64,000 bases of DNA, taken from the NCBI GenBank assembly GCA_933207985.1, contig OW240914.1, positions 288,418,877 through 288,482,876 on the forward strand, read 5' to 3'. This stretch comes from Pelobates cultripes (taxonomy: Eukaryota > Chordata > Amphibia > Anura > Pelobatidae). Made by a program: the position numbers and the translations under genes. The notes beneath the pieces are model-generated. The model made no database searches. It saw nothing but the letters and a program-made list of their open reading frames with translations, and had not been told where the DNA came from. Below are positions 23,640 through 33,481 of this stretch, in pieces. The number at the start of each line of letters is the position of its first letter. The stretch's first letter is position 1.

Positions 23640-24088
23640 CAGGGCCGGCCTTAGGGGTGTGCAAGGTGTGCGGCCACACAGGGCACCATGAAGCAGGGGA
23701 TGCCGTGCGGCCGACACAGCTCACAGATGGCTACATGTGAGTTTGTGTGTGGCAATCTGTGTGTGACTGCCTGCCTGAGTGTGTTTGTGTGTGTGTGTGT
23801 GTGTCTGTCTGCCTGTGTGTGTGTGTGACTACCTATGTGTGACTGTCTGGGCAGACTAGATGGGCCGAACGGTTCTTATCTGCCATCACATTCTATGTTT
23901 CTATGTCTGTGTAGCTGTTTGTGTGTAGCTGTCTGTGTGTGACTGACTGCGTGTGTTTGTGTGTGGCTGTGGCTGTCTGCCTGTGTGTGTGGATGTCTGC
24001 CTATGTATATGTGTGACAGGGTGTGTGGGAAGGGGGAGCGCTCTGAAAATTTTTTGCACAGGGCGCCCAAAGGTACCCAGCCGGGGTA
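23640..24088. mobile_element. hAT-like insert with TG-rich interior
   Basis: The left end CAGGGCCGGCCTTAGGGG is typical of hAT termini. The right side (gcacagggcgcccaaagg...cagccgg) contains the corresponding motifs in inverted order but is not a clean terminal repeat. The interior is (TGTC/TGTG) repeat, with an embedded LINE-type 3' end at 23855-23907. The right boundary is approximate and no convincing duplication was found. Confidence 0.4.
23855..23907 (+). repeat. LINE 3'-end fragment
   Basis: The sequence gggcagactagatgggccga followed by acggttcttatctgccatca and a ttctatgtttctatgt tail has the look of a CR1/L2-group LINE 3' terminus, which ends in short octamer-like repeats. It lies inside the TG-rich insert. 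Confidence 0.45.
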
Positions 24089-24954
24089 CAGGACCACATA
24101 CCTTGCTAGATTGGATTCTCTCCAGTTGTCCTGACAGAATCCTAACAGTTTCAGTGACCACTGTCTAGTATGCTGCATACGCAAAATAAAGGCCACAAAA
24201 TCCCCTCCCAAGATTATAATCACCAGGTCTTTCAAAAAATGTAATCTTTAATCCTTTTTAAATTAACTCAAGAACATACCATGGCACATGTTAGGTCTAA
24301 TACCAGATCTAGACTCTGCAATTGCATTTTTTCAGTATGAGCTCTTGCATGTTTGGAATTTGCATGCCTGCCCTGGGTTACAGCTGACCTCATTCAAATG
24401 TACCAGTTTAGAGATTCACTGTGGTCAAAGTTCAAGCGTACTGGCTCCATGAACGATCACTGTACTGACAGACAATGGTGAAATGCATGCACAAAACAAA
24501 CAAAAATGGCAAAAGCCCAATATTTTAGTGAAAATTTGAACAGCCTATCAAACCCAAGAAACTCTTGGAAAATGATAAATAGCATACAAACCCCCAGAAT
24601 CTACTCCCAACCCTCCACTGTCAAAATGGACAACCAAACACTACAACACCCCCTAGATGTAGCAAATGCCTGGTTGCTAAGATAACGAATGACACTCATT
24701 GTCAAACTGCAAATAAAGATCAGACCCTGCCAAATCTTCAAAATCCTCATATAGAGAAATAAAATGTTAGACCTGTGCCTGTTAGAGTCGTTAATAAACA
24801 TCTTAATAATTTAAAAATTAAAAATCACTGTGGACCAGATCAAATCCCAGCAATTTTGCTGAAGCTCAGTGCGCCAGCAATTCTTAAAACTTCCACTAAT
24901 ATAGTGAAAGCAGTAGATAGATAGTGGAGGTTCGAAAAAACTGGCCTCCCTGCC

Positions 24955-25489
24955 CATAAACTGCAGCACCAGTCAGACACTCTTGCGGTGTCTTGGGGCC
25001 TTAACCCTGTCAGATAGAAGAGATATAAGTGACGCTCTGCCTACTAGAATAAAGAATTCTGCAGGTGAGTGTCAGCTGGAAATATTCGCTAGATATAATG
25101 ATAATTAGCAATTTACGAATTAACGAATACTTATCAAACAAGTCCCATAATAAAACCAAAAAGTGATGGTCAAAAAGAAAAAAAGTAACAGAAGCCAAAT
25201 GGCTAATCCTCCAATTACTCAGCCTAAAGTGTTCCCTATTGCTCAGACTTCAGACTTTAATAATTGGGTCAATGTCTGGAATAGGATCCTAGTATATATA
25301 TATATATATGAGTAAGAAGCGTCTAGACATAACAAATCTGGATAAACTTCTCTATATAGGTCGCTATAAGAGAATAGATTGAGATCTGGAAAAATCGATG
25401 CTTAGTCCAAATAGATCTCTTAGCCTATATCAGAAGGAGATAGTAACATTGTGTGGGTTGGTAGTATCAAAATCACATAATGAAAGTGT
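24955..25489. other. Sequence without recognised gene
   Basis: This may be decayed LINE 3' sequence downstream of the Rex1-like RT start, but no motif supports it. A short (TA)n run lies at 25291-25309. Confidence 0.35.
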
Positions 25490-25952
25490 ATCTAGACCAT
25501 GGGTCATCATCCTGGTCCCTACCGCCCATTAGTGGGCGTTTCAGGATTCCAGGTGGGCGGTAGGGATTTCCTCATTTGGAGAGATTGGGTGGTGGGCGGG
25601 TGCGAGCCGGCGGTAACGCCATCACCATTTGCGGCCCCGGCCTGGGCGGCAAGCCGCCAGGGCCGCCATCCAAGGGGTCCATCGGGTGGCCCATGCTGTC
25701 AGGGCTACCTGATGGATGTGGATTGTGAGGGGGCTCGGTCAGTGCTGGGCGCTTTAACAGCGCGACTGGGCCCCTTGTGATTACATCACAGAGCTGGGAG
25801 GAAGTGACTGCACGTCACTCCTCCCAGCTAACACACAGACCGCGCAGGAGGAAGCAGAGGGAGTCAGAGTGGGAACCTGAGCCACAACTGGACCCCAGGG
25901 AAAGTCACCCTGCTGCACCTTAAAAGTAGAAACAGGAGGGTGACTTAAATAT

Positions 25953-26435
25953 AATGTGTGTTTGTTTGTTTGTGTGTGTGTCTTTGTATGTATGTCTTGT
26001 GTGTGTCTGTATGTGTGTCTGTATGTGTGTGTATGTGTCTTTGCATGTATGTGTGTCTTATGTATGTGTCATTGTATGTATGTCTTGTGTATGTATGTCT
26101 TGTGTGTGTATGCGGGTCTTGTCTTTGTATGTATGTGTTGTGTGTGTCTTGTCTTTGTATGTATGTGTGTCTTATGTATGTGTCTGTATGTATGTGTGTC
26201 TTGTGTCTGTGTGTATGTTTGTGTGTCTTTGTATGTATATCTTAAGTGTGTCTGTGTGTATGTTTGTATGTATGTGTCATGTGTGCATGTGTGCCTGTCT
26301 GTCTGTTTGTATGTATGTGTCGTGTGTGTGTGCCTGTAAGTTATGTGTGTACCTGTATGTATATGTCTTTGTATGTGTGTCTTGTGTGTGTGTGTGTGTC
26401 TGTATGTGTGTCTTGTATGTGTGACTGTCTGTTAT
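25953..26435. repeat. (TGTG/TATG)n microsatellite
   Basis: About 480 bases of TGTGTGTC/TGTATG repeats. Four overlapping frames of 60-156 codons are open here and encode only C, V, M, S, Y and L residues. They are compositional and not genes. Confidence 0.95.
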
Positions 26436-26588
26436 AGTGGGCTATAGTAAGTGGGCTACCTAGCTCAGCCTTCCTACTGGGCATTGCTATAAGTAAGGTT
26501 AAAAAATAGAAAAAAGGGGGAAAAAAGGTGGGGAGGGGAATTGAGGAGGAAGAGGAGGGGAGCTGACACACAGATGAGAAATCATATT

Positions 26589-26711
26589 ATGCGCAAACAG
26601 AGAAGTCGTCTGAATATCACCGAAAGAGGAGACCTTCGTTTGTTCCTTACGAAAATCGAACCAGATATCAAATATTTAGTCTCGCAGCATCAACCTCAAG
26701 GATCTCATTAA
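26589..26711 (+). pseudogene. hAT transposase C-terminal remnant
   Basis: This 40-codon frame reads MRKQRSRLNITERGDLRLFL then TKIEPDIKYLVSQHQPQGSH and a stop at 26709-26711. Vertebrate hAT transposases and their domesticated relatives of the ZBED5/FAM200/SCAND3 type end in a very similar block (L-x-L-x-L-T-x-I-E-P-D-I-x-x-L-x-x-x-H-Q-x-Q-x-S-H). Position and strand fit the surrounding hAT element, where it would be the 3' end of the transposase gene. The rest of the gene, including the dimerisation region, is replaced by unrelated and microsatellite sequence. The leading methionine is likely internal to the original protein. Family assignment is from recall of the motif. Confidence 0.75.
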
Positions 26712-26924
26712 TCACTAGTAAAGGTAATTTCAATTTACTTTATTGTTTTCTCATTAAACTTTATAAAGGTAAAAACATTATAAACATGCATGAAGTAGAA
26801 ATAAAAAGATTAAACGCCCTCCTTTCTAAAAAATAAGCGCAAAACACTTGCAATTGAACACTTGCGATAAAACTGGTGGGCGGTAAGGACATTTTTCCAT
26901 CAAGAAAGATGCATTAGTGGGCGG

Positions 26925-27917
26925 TGTAGCGGATGGCACTGGGCTGTCCTGCAAATGTCTTTGAAATAATTGCATTCGTGTGATCTGCTAGTTTTCTATG
27001 TGTTTTAAAGCCTTGTATTCTTGTGATTGTTCGGTAGTTTCATTCCCTTAGTTTATTCGAATGGAACTACTGAACAACCAGACCTCCCCTGGGTAAAGTG
27101 TGTCCTTTGTTCTCGGGGGTGGTCGCCATTCGACAAACGAACACGTGGCGGCGGCCATTTTAAAACTCCCGAACAGCGGTGTTTTGCCGTCGAGTGTCTG
27201 GAACTAAAATCGGACACTCGAGCAGGCAAACACCGCTGAGACCTCCACAGCCCTGGTCCGTTCGGTTCCAAACTACCAAACGGCCCCTCGTTCGGTAGAT
27301 ATAAAATACCGAACAAGGGGAATCAGGCGAACCCTCCCTAGCCTCTATAGCTAGAGGTTTTCATGTATTTTATTCCCTTATACCAGGACCGACCGCAGGG
27401 CCCATTCACATGGAACCGGATTCGGCTATCTCTGTTCGTGCGGTCGGTCATTCTATTCCCTCCATACTTTTCCCGAACCCCTGGTATGATCTGGGTGATT
27501 TTTGGATATGTTGGTCACCCAGATCAGGGCTATCAGGAGATGTATGATTTAAAGAGGTACCCCTACGTTTAGGGGTACATCCAGAAACGGGGGGAATTGG
27601 TGTGCTGGATAAGGGGATTATGATGCTGGCTGAGGGGAGGGGATGTGTGGGAGGTTACCAGGACAGGATTGGCTACTGTAATAATTACTGTAAATCCCTC
27701 CCTTGCATGGGAGCATGCTTTATAAGGAGACTGTGATTAAAGGCTTGTCAGTTCTGCTCCTGAAACTGTGTGTCGTCCAGTTATTGGGATTGCTGTTGGG
27801 ATATTGCTGTATTTTACCTGCTGGAAACCTTGCCTTTGGATTTATTATTTACTTGTTCCTGAGCCTCACTTGGATTATAAGCGGAGATAACCTGGGGAGT
27901 ATTGCATCTCCGCTACA
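26925..27917 (+). repeat. 5' LTR of the Gmr1-like element
   Basis: 993 bp beginning TGTAGCGGA and ending TCCGCTACA, a 9-bp perfect inverted repeat. A TATA-like box (tttataagg, 27719-27727) is followed by attaaa (27736) and a short R/U5-like stretch, consistent with promoter and polyadenylation signals lying close together. It carries about 28 bp (ttcgacaaacgaacacgtgg region, 27129-27158) missing from the 3' LTR, and lacks a palindromic block present there. Confidence 0.92.
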
Positions 27918-27940
27918 TTGGTTGGCAGCGCTGGGATCCA
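27918..27940 (+). promoter_or_regulatory. Primer-binding site region
   Basis: The sequence ttggttggcagcgctggga starts immediately after the 5' LTR end CTACA. A TGG start one base after the LTR is the expected complement of a tRNA CCA end. A similar ttggtggcagcggtgggatc follows the LTR ends at 43036 and 43570. I cannot name the primer tRNA by eye. Confidence 0.6.
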
Positions 27941-27974
27941 GACTCACAAGGGAACAAGGACTAATGGAATACGG

Positions 27975-30900
27975 ATGGAGAGTGATTATGCCAAGCTTAA
28001 AAGATCCACGCTAAAAGATCTCCTGGAAGCGAAAGGCATTGCAGCCAGCAACAAAAAGAAAGCAATCCTCATTGCAGAAGTGATGGCTGAATACCAGCAG
28101 GAGGACAGGGTAATCCCTGAGCAACAGAGTGCAGCAGATGGAGCTGAAAAAGAAGAGTTCCGGAGAGAGGTGCAGTTCAGGCTGTCCTTTTATGGAGAGA
28201 ATCCAACAACAGATATTATATCCAGGACAATGACAGAGGTACAGGAGTTTATACTGCGTCAAAGGCCACTACAGCAGCTGGAGAGGAATGCTACCACAGC
28301 TACCATCACACAGGGTAAGACAAAAATTCCTTACCAAGCTTTTAAAACATATATAGAAGCAGAGGAAGATATAGATGCTTTTCTCCAAGACTTTGAAAGG
28401 CTGTGTGCATTGCATAATATTAGCCCAGACGAGTGGGTGCCTATTTTAGCAGGGAAGCTCACAGGGAAGGCGGCGGAAGCCTATAGAACTGTACCTGATG
28501 AGGAAATTCGGAATTACCGCAGAGTAAAAGAAGTGATCCTAGCTCGATATGCAATCACGCCAGAGGCATATCGGCGACGGTTTAGAGACCTAAAGAGAAA
28601 TGATAAGGACTCTCATGTGGAATGGGCTTGCAAGTTGCATCGGGCCGCTCTGGGGTGGGTACAGTCCAATAAGGCTCGGTCCATGGAGGACTTATTGCAA
28701 ATGGTGTTGTTGGAGCAATTCTATGAGGGGGTAACAGGCGAGGTCCAGGAATGGGTGAGGGACAGAAACCCTACCTCCCTCACCGAAGCTGCTAGGAAGG
28801 CTGATGAGTACTTGGATGCACGCAGGCAGCAGAAACCGGCAGCCCCAAAAGCCATTTTTAAAAACTTTGGGGGAAACAGCTACAACCCAGCTCCACCGAG
28901 GCAACTGCCACCACCACCACCACCCGCTGTGCAGCCACGTTTTCGCCAGCCCGCTTCTGGCCCCTGTCATCACTGCCAGAAGTGGGGACATTATAAAAGG
29001 GAATGTCCCCAGCTGAGGGATCGTTCTACCTGGATTCGCCCCGGCCCACCACCACCGCCAAGAGCAGCCGCCGCCCATCACTACCAAAATATAGTGGCCA
29101 CACCATATGGGTCAGCTGTTCCCATAACAACCGTGGAACAGTGGGAAGTACTACACGAGGCGGATCCAGTCCAGGCCAATGCTGATAACAGACAGCATCA
29201 CAGGCAGACCGTATACCTGGAGGGTAAAGCAGTACAGGGCCTACGTGATTCAGGGGCTACCATCACCTTGGTCAAAAGTCACCTGGTATCGGATGAAGCG
29301 AGGCTAAGTAAAACTGTGGCCGTCAGGGTAGCCGGGGGAGCAGTGTACCGGCTACCTACAGCAAGGGTACATTTACATTGGGGAGCGGGGGCAGGACATG
29401 TGGAGGTGGGGTTGATGCCGCAGTTACCGGCGGAGGTTTTATTGGGGAACGATCTGGGGAGGCTCACATCTGCTTTTGAGCCCCAGACGCCCACAACAGG
29501 AGAAGCTCACCCTGTGGTCACCCGTCAACAGGCCCGCACCCAGGACTACAACACACTTCCGGAGGTTCAGGTAAGAGACCCTTCCCCTTCCCTTGACTGT
29601 GTCCCCTGGGCCCCTCCTAACGAATTTGCAGCAGAGGTAGTGACTGATCCCACCTTGCAGGTATACAGGGACAAGGTGACAGCAGACCCTCCTGGGGGAG
29701 AGGGGGAGAGATTTGTATGGGACAAGCAGCTTTTGTACAGGGAGACAGACAAGCAGATTGAGGGGTCAGACCCAATAGTGACGAGGCAGCTAGTGGTGCC
29801 GCAGCGGTACCGAGCAGAGCTACTCCGGATAGCGCACGATATCCCGCTATCCGGACATCTAGGGGTCAGCCGCACTAGGTACCGACTGACCCAAAATTTC
29901 TTCTGGCCAGGGATCAGCCAGGAAGTGCGCAGGTATTGCACCACCTGCGATACCTGCCAGAGGGTAGGGAAAAGGGGAGACCGGAGGAAGGCGAAGCTAC
30001 ACCCCTTGCCAATAATTGAGGAACCTTTTAGCAGAATAGAGGTAGACTTGATAGGTCCCCTCAAGAAAGCTAGCCCGTCAGGCAAAAGGTACATTTTAAC
30101 GGTAGTAGACTATGCTACCAGATATCCAGAGGCAGTGGCTCTGACCAACATTCAGGCTGAAACGGTCGCGGATGCCCTCATGCAGATATTCTCCCGGTTG
30201 GGATTACCCAGGGAGATTATCTCGGATCAGGGTACCCAATTTACCGCAGAATTCACCCAACACCTCTGGAGGATCTGTGGCATTAAGCCTATTATCAGTG
30301 CCCCTTACCACCCCCAGACTAATGGGCTCTGCGAACGGTTCAATGGCACATTGAAACAAATGCTCCGAACCTTCGCAGAGACCCACAAGGACTGGGAGCG
30401 GTTCCTGCCGCATCTCCTATTCGCTTACCGGGAGGTGCCGCAGGAATCCACGGGGTTTTCCCCGTTTGAACTGCTGTTTGGGAGGAGGGTCAGAGGCCCC
30501 TTAGATCTTATAAGAGAGCATTGGGAGGGAGACCGGAGCGCAGATGGCACCCCCATCATACCATATGTGTTGGCTCTCCGAGACCGCCTGGAAGCCTTAA
30601 CCAGGACGGTAAGGGAAAACCTTCAGGCGGCACAGACCCGCCAGCGCACATGGTATGACCGGGGAGCCAGGGACCGTAGCTTTCAGGTCGGGCAGAAAGT
30701 GCTAATTTTAAAGCCTGTCCGACATGACAAGCTACAGGCCGCCTGGCAGGGACCTTATAGGGTGGTGGAACAGAGATGTGACACCACCTATATAATTGGC
30801 CCCTGTACAGGGACGGGAGGGCGACGCATGCTCCATGTGAACATGATGAAGCCCTACCAAGCGCGCTCCGAGGAGGTAACCGCCATATGTGCACCCAATT

Positions 30901-32381
30901 CGGATGAGTTTGACAGCTTACCACTCCCAGACCTGCTGGAAGATGGGCAGTTGTCTGGGGATTTAGGGGAAGTCACACTGGGAGACCGGCTGAGCCCACA
31001 GGAGCGCATCGAGGTACAGCAGCTGTTGGAGGAGAAACGAGACACGTTCTCTAATGTACCTGGGTACACCCCTCTGGCCACTCACCGGGTAGAGACCCCA
31101 GGGCAACTACCGATGCGCCAGACCCCCTACCGCATCCCCGAAGCGGTAAGGGAAAACATGCGCAAGGAGATCGATGAGATGCTCCAACTGGGGGTGATTG
31201 AGCCCTCAGATAGCCCCTGGGCTTCTCCGGTAGTACTCGTACCGAAGCGGGACGGTACGACCCGCTTCTGCGTAGACTACCGGAGATTAAACGAGAAAAC
31301 GGTGTCCGATGCATACCCTATGCCACGGATAGATGAGCTACTGGACAGAATGGCCAGGGGTCAATACCTCACTACCATTGACTTATGTAAGGGGTATTGG
31401 CAAATCCCCCTGGCCCCAGAGGCCATCCCGAAGTCGGCCTTTGTCACCCCATTTGGCTTGTACAAGTTTAAGGTCATGCCATTTGGGATGAAAAACGCCC
31501 CAGCTACTTTTCAGCGGATGGTAGACCGACTCCTGGATGGGTTCCAAGACTACACCTGTGCCTACCTGGACGATATTGCCATTTTTAGCAATACGTGGCA
31601 GGAGCACTTGGCCCATATAGGAGCGGTTCTAGACAGGATTAAGGAAGCTGGTTTGACATTGAAACCGGCCAAGTGCAGCATAGGGATGGCCGAGGTGCAG
31701 TACCTCGGACATAGAGTGGGTTGCGGCAAACAGAAGCCCGAACCAGCCAAGGTAGAAGCCGTGGCCCAGTGGCCCACTCCTAGGACTAAAACCCAGGTGT
31801 TAGCCTTTCTAGGGACCGCTGGGTATTACAGAAAGTTTGTCCCTAACTATAGCGCCCTCGCCAAACCTCTCACTGACCTTACTCGGAAGAATTTGCCCCG
31901 CCAGGTGACCTGGACCCCGGAGTGTGAGCAGGCATTCCAACATCTGAAAAATGCACTGATAAATGCTCCTGTCTTGGCAGCTCCCAATCCAACTAAACGT
32001 TTTCTTGTTCACACAGACGCTTCTATGTTTGGATTGGGAGCAGTACTGAGCCAAGTCGGAGCCGATGGCGGAGAACACCCCGTGGCTTACATCAGTCGCA
32101 AGCTGTTACCCAGAGAAGTAAGCTACGCCGCCATCGAGAAGGAATGCCTGGCTGTGGTGTGGGCCTTAAAGAAACTACAGCCGTATCTATATGGACAGCC
32201 TTTTTCGTTACTCACGGATCACAACCCGTTGGTATGGCTAAACCGGGTGGCTGGGGACAATGCCAGGCTGCTGCGCTGGAGTTTGGCGCTGCAGCCTTTT
32301 GACTTTAATATTCAGTACCGCCCGGGTAAACAGAATGGGAATGCCGACGGGTTGTCAAGACAAACTGACCTGGAAAAATGA
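27975..32381 (+). CDS. Gag-Pol polyprotein, Gmr1-like (Gag-PR-INT-RT-RH)
   Basis: One frame of 1468 codons without a stop. I chose the ATG at 27975 (MESDYAKLKRST) because the frame upstream covers only the primer-binding region. Residues 1-40 resemble a SAP-like helix pair, then comes a capsid-like region (about 90-300). A CCHC zinc knuckle CHHCQKWGHYKREC starts near residue 331. The protease active site is LRDSGATITLV (D near 425). The integrase zinc finger (HDIPLSGHLG...CTTCDTC) spans about 620-660. The catalytic triad is D691, D751 (SDQG) and E787 (CERFNG), a D-59-D-35-E spacing. The RT follows from about 1025, with LTTIDLCKGYWQIPL and YLDD at 1197-1200. RNase H has HTDAS (D1348), AIEKECLAVVW and LLTDHNPL, and the frame ends at NADGLSRQTDLEK. 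All catalytic residues are present, so the protein could be functional. Gag and Pol share one frame with no shift. Confidence 0.95.
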   Translation: MESDYAKLKRSTLKDLLEAKGIAASNKKKAILIAEVMAEYQQEDRVIPEQQSAADGAEKEEFRREVQFRLSFYGENPTTDIISRTMTEVQEFILRQRPLQQLERNATTATITQGKTKIPYQAFKTYIEAEEDIDAFLQDFERLCALHNISPDEWVPILAGKLTGKAAEAYRTVPDEEIRNYRRVKEVILARYAITPEAYRRRFRDLKRNDKDSHVEWACKLHRAALGWVQSNKARSMEDLLQMVLLEQFYEGVTGEVQEWVRDRNPTSLTEAARKADEYLDARRQQKPAAPKAIFKNFGGNSYNPAPPRQLPPPPPPAVQPRFRQPASGPCHHCQKWGHYKRECPQLRDRSTWIRPGPPPPPRAAAAHHYQNIVATPYGSAVPITTVEQWEVLHEADPVQANADNRQHHRQTVYLEGKAVQGLRDSGATITLVKSHLVSDEARLSKTVAVRVAGGAVYRLPTARVHLHWGAGAGHVEVGLMPQLPAEVLLGNDLGRLTSAFEPQTPTTGEAHPVVTRQQARTQDYNTLPEVQVRDPSPSLDCVPWAPPNEFAAEVVTDPTLQVYRDKVTADPPGGEGERFVWDKQLLYRETDKQIEGSDPIVTRQLVVPQRYRAELLRIAHDIPLSGHLGVSRTRYRLTQNFFWPGISQEVRRYCTTCDTCQRVGKRGDRRKAKLHPLPIIEEPFSRIEVDLIGPLKKASPSGKRYILTVVDYATRYPEAVALTNIQAETVADALMQIFSRLGLPREIISDQGTQFTAEFTQHLWRICGIKPIISAPYHPQTNGLCERFNGTLKQMLRTFAETHKDWERFLPHLLFAYREVPQESTGFSPFELLFGRRVRGPLDLIREHWEGDRSADGTPIIPYVLALRDRLEALTRTVRENLQAAQTRQRTWYDRGARDRSFQVGQKVLILKPVRHDKLQAAWQGPYRVVEQRCDTTYIIGPCTGTGGRRMLHVNMMKPYQARSEEVTAICAPNSDEFDSLPLPDLLEDGQLSGDLGEVTLGDRLSPQERIEVQQLLEEKRDTFSNVPGYTPLATHRVETPGQLPMRQTPYRIPEAVRENMRKEIDEMLQLGVIEPSDSPWASPVVLVPKRDGTTRFCVDYRRLNEKTVSDAYPMPRIDELLDRMARGQYLTTIDLCKGYWQIPLAPEAIPKSAFVTPFGLYKFKVMPFGMKNAPATFQRMVDRLLDGFQDYTCAYLDDIAIFSNTWQEHLAHIGAVLDRIKEAGLTLKPAKCSIGMAEVQYLGHRVGCGKQKPEPAKVEAVAQWPTPRTKTQVLAFLGTAGYYRKFVPNYSALAKPLTDLTRKNLPRQVTWTPECEQAFQHLKNALINAPVLAAPNPTKRFLVHTDASMFGLGAVLSQVGADGGEHPVAYISRKLLPREVSYAAIEKECLAVVWALKKLQPYLYGQPFSLLTDHNPLVWLNRVAGDNARLLRWSLALQPFDFNIQYRPGKQNGNADGLSRQTDLEK

Positions 32382-32461
32382 TCCGTGAGTCCCCGGACAT
32401 CCCCAAGCCGATCCGTGTTGGATCAGACTGTGTATGCCGGCTTGTGGGCAAGGGGGAGCAG

Positions 32462-33481
32462 TGTAGCGGATGGCACTGGGCTGTCCTGCAAATGTCTTTG
32501 AAATAATTGCATTCGTGTGATCTGCTAGTTTTCTATGTGTTTTAAAGCCTTGTATTCTTGTGATTGTTCGGTAGTTTCATTCCCTTAGTTTATTCGAATG
32601 GAACTACTGAACAACCAGACCTCCCCTGGGTAAAGTGTGTCCTCAATTACCCGTTGCAACATTGTTGCGAACGGGTAATTGACTAGGAAGTAGCCGTCCT
32701 TTGTTCTCGGGGGTGGCCGCCATTTTAAAACTCCCGAACAGCGGTGTTTTGCCGTCGAGTGTCTGGAACTAAAATCGGACACTCGAGCAGGCGAACACCG
32801 CTGAGACCTCCACAGCCCTGGTCCGTTCGGTTCCAAACTACTGAACGGCCCCTCGTTCGGTAGATATAAAATACCGAACGAGGGGAATCAGGCGAACCCT
32901 CCCTAGCCTCTATAGCTAGAGGTTTTCATGTATTTTATTCCCTTATACCAGGACCGACCGCAGGGCCCATTCACATGGAACCGGATTCGGCTATCTCTGT
33001 TCGTGCGGTCGGTCATTCTATTCCCTCCATACTTTTCCCGAACCCCTGGTATGATCTGGGTGATTTTTGGATATGTTGGTCACCCAGATCAGGGCTATCA
33101 GGGGATGTTGATTTAAAGAGGTACCCCTACGTTTAGGGGTACATCCAGAAACGGGGGGAATTGGTGTGCTGGATAAGGGGATTATGATGCTGGCTGAGGG
33201 GAGGAGATGTGTGGGAGGTTACCAGGACAGGATTGGCTACTGTAATAATTACTGTAAATCCCTCCCTTGCATGGGAGCATGCTTTATAAGGAGACTGTGA
33301 TTAAAGGCTTGTCAGTTCTGCTCCTGAAACTGTGTGTCGTCCAGTTATTGGGATTGCTGTTGGGATATTGCTGTATTTTACCTGCTGGAAACCTTGCCTT
33401 TGGATTTATTATTTACTTGTTCCTGAGCCTCACTTGGATTATAAGCGGAGATAACCTGGGGAGTATTGCATCTCCGCTACA
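32462..33481 (+). repeat. 3' LTR of the Gmr1-like element
   Basis: 1020 bp with the same ends as the 5' LTR. It contains an extra block at about 32643-32697 that starts caattacccgttgcaaca and ends tgttgcgaacgggtaattg, a near-perfect palindrome able to form a hairpin. It lacks about 28 bp present in the 5' LTR. Elsewhere the two LTRs are nearly identical. Confidence 0.92.

Larger units (their letters stand above)
22346..24950 (+). pseudogene. Rex1/L2-like LINE: endonuclease and start of RT, split by an LTR
   Basis: The product would have nicked DNA (AP-type endonuclease) and primed reverse transcription. Part one (22346-22654) reads ...IIVAGIYLPPS...SELLVFGDFNINWLNSK...LQLTQLISSSKRIN, which are the catalytic GDFN block and the L-x-Q-L-I block of CR1/Rex1-group endonucleases. 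The LTR at 22660-24096 then interrupts it. Part two resumes at 24097 with LDWILSSCPDRI-like sequence, then in another frame SDHCLVCCIRKIKATKSPPK (the endonuclease S-D-H motif, 24151-24210). After several stops, 24818-24907 reads KNHCGPDQIPAILLKLSAPA, the opening of the RT domain. RT motifs after this are not recognisable. The reading is interrupted by stops and shifts and is not functional. Confidence 0.8.
26925..33481 (+). mobile_element. Full-length Gmr1-like Ty3/gypsy LTR retrotransposon
   Basis: The element has two LTRs (26925-27917 and 32462-33481), a primer-binding region directly after the 5' LTR (ttggttggcagcgctgg from 27918), a single gag-pol frame, and a purine-rich tract (ggcaagggggagca) just before the 3' LTR. 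The flanking target duplication is GGCGG (26920-26924 and 33482-33486). The LTRs differ by about seven substitutions by eye plus three indels, so the insertion is young. The pol order is protease, integrase, RT, RNase H. This Ty1/copia-like order in a Ty3/gypsy element is the hallmark of the Gmr1-like group described from deuterostomes. Confidence 0.93.

Noticed and set aside
25954..26571. Overlapping 60-156-codon frames rich in C, V, M and Y
   Set aside because: They are translations of a TGTG/TATG microsatellite and all frames are open for that reason.
28011..32078. Minus-strand and alternative-frame ORFs of 60-175 codons over the Gag-Pol gene
   Set aside because: They are shadows of the long plus-strand frame with no motif of their own.
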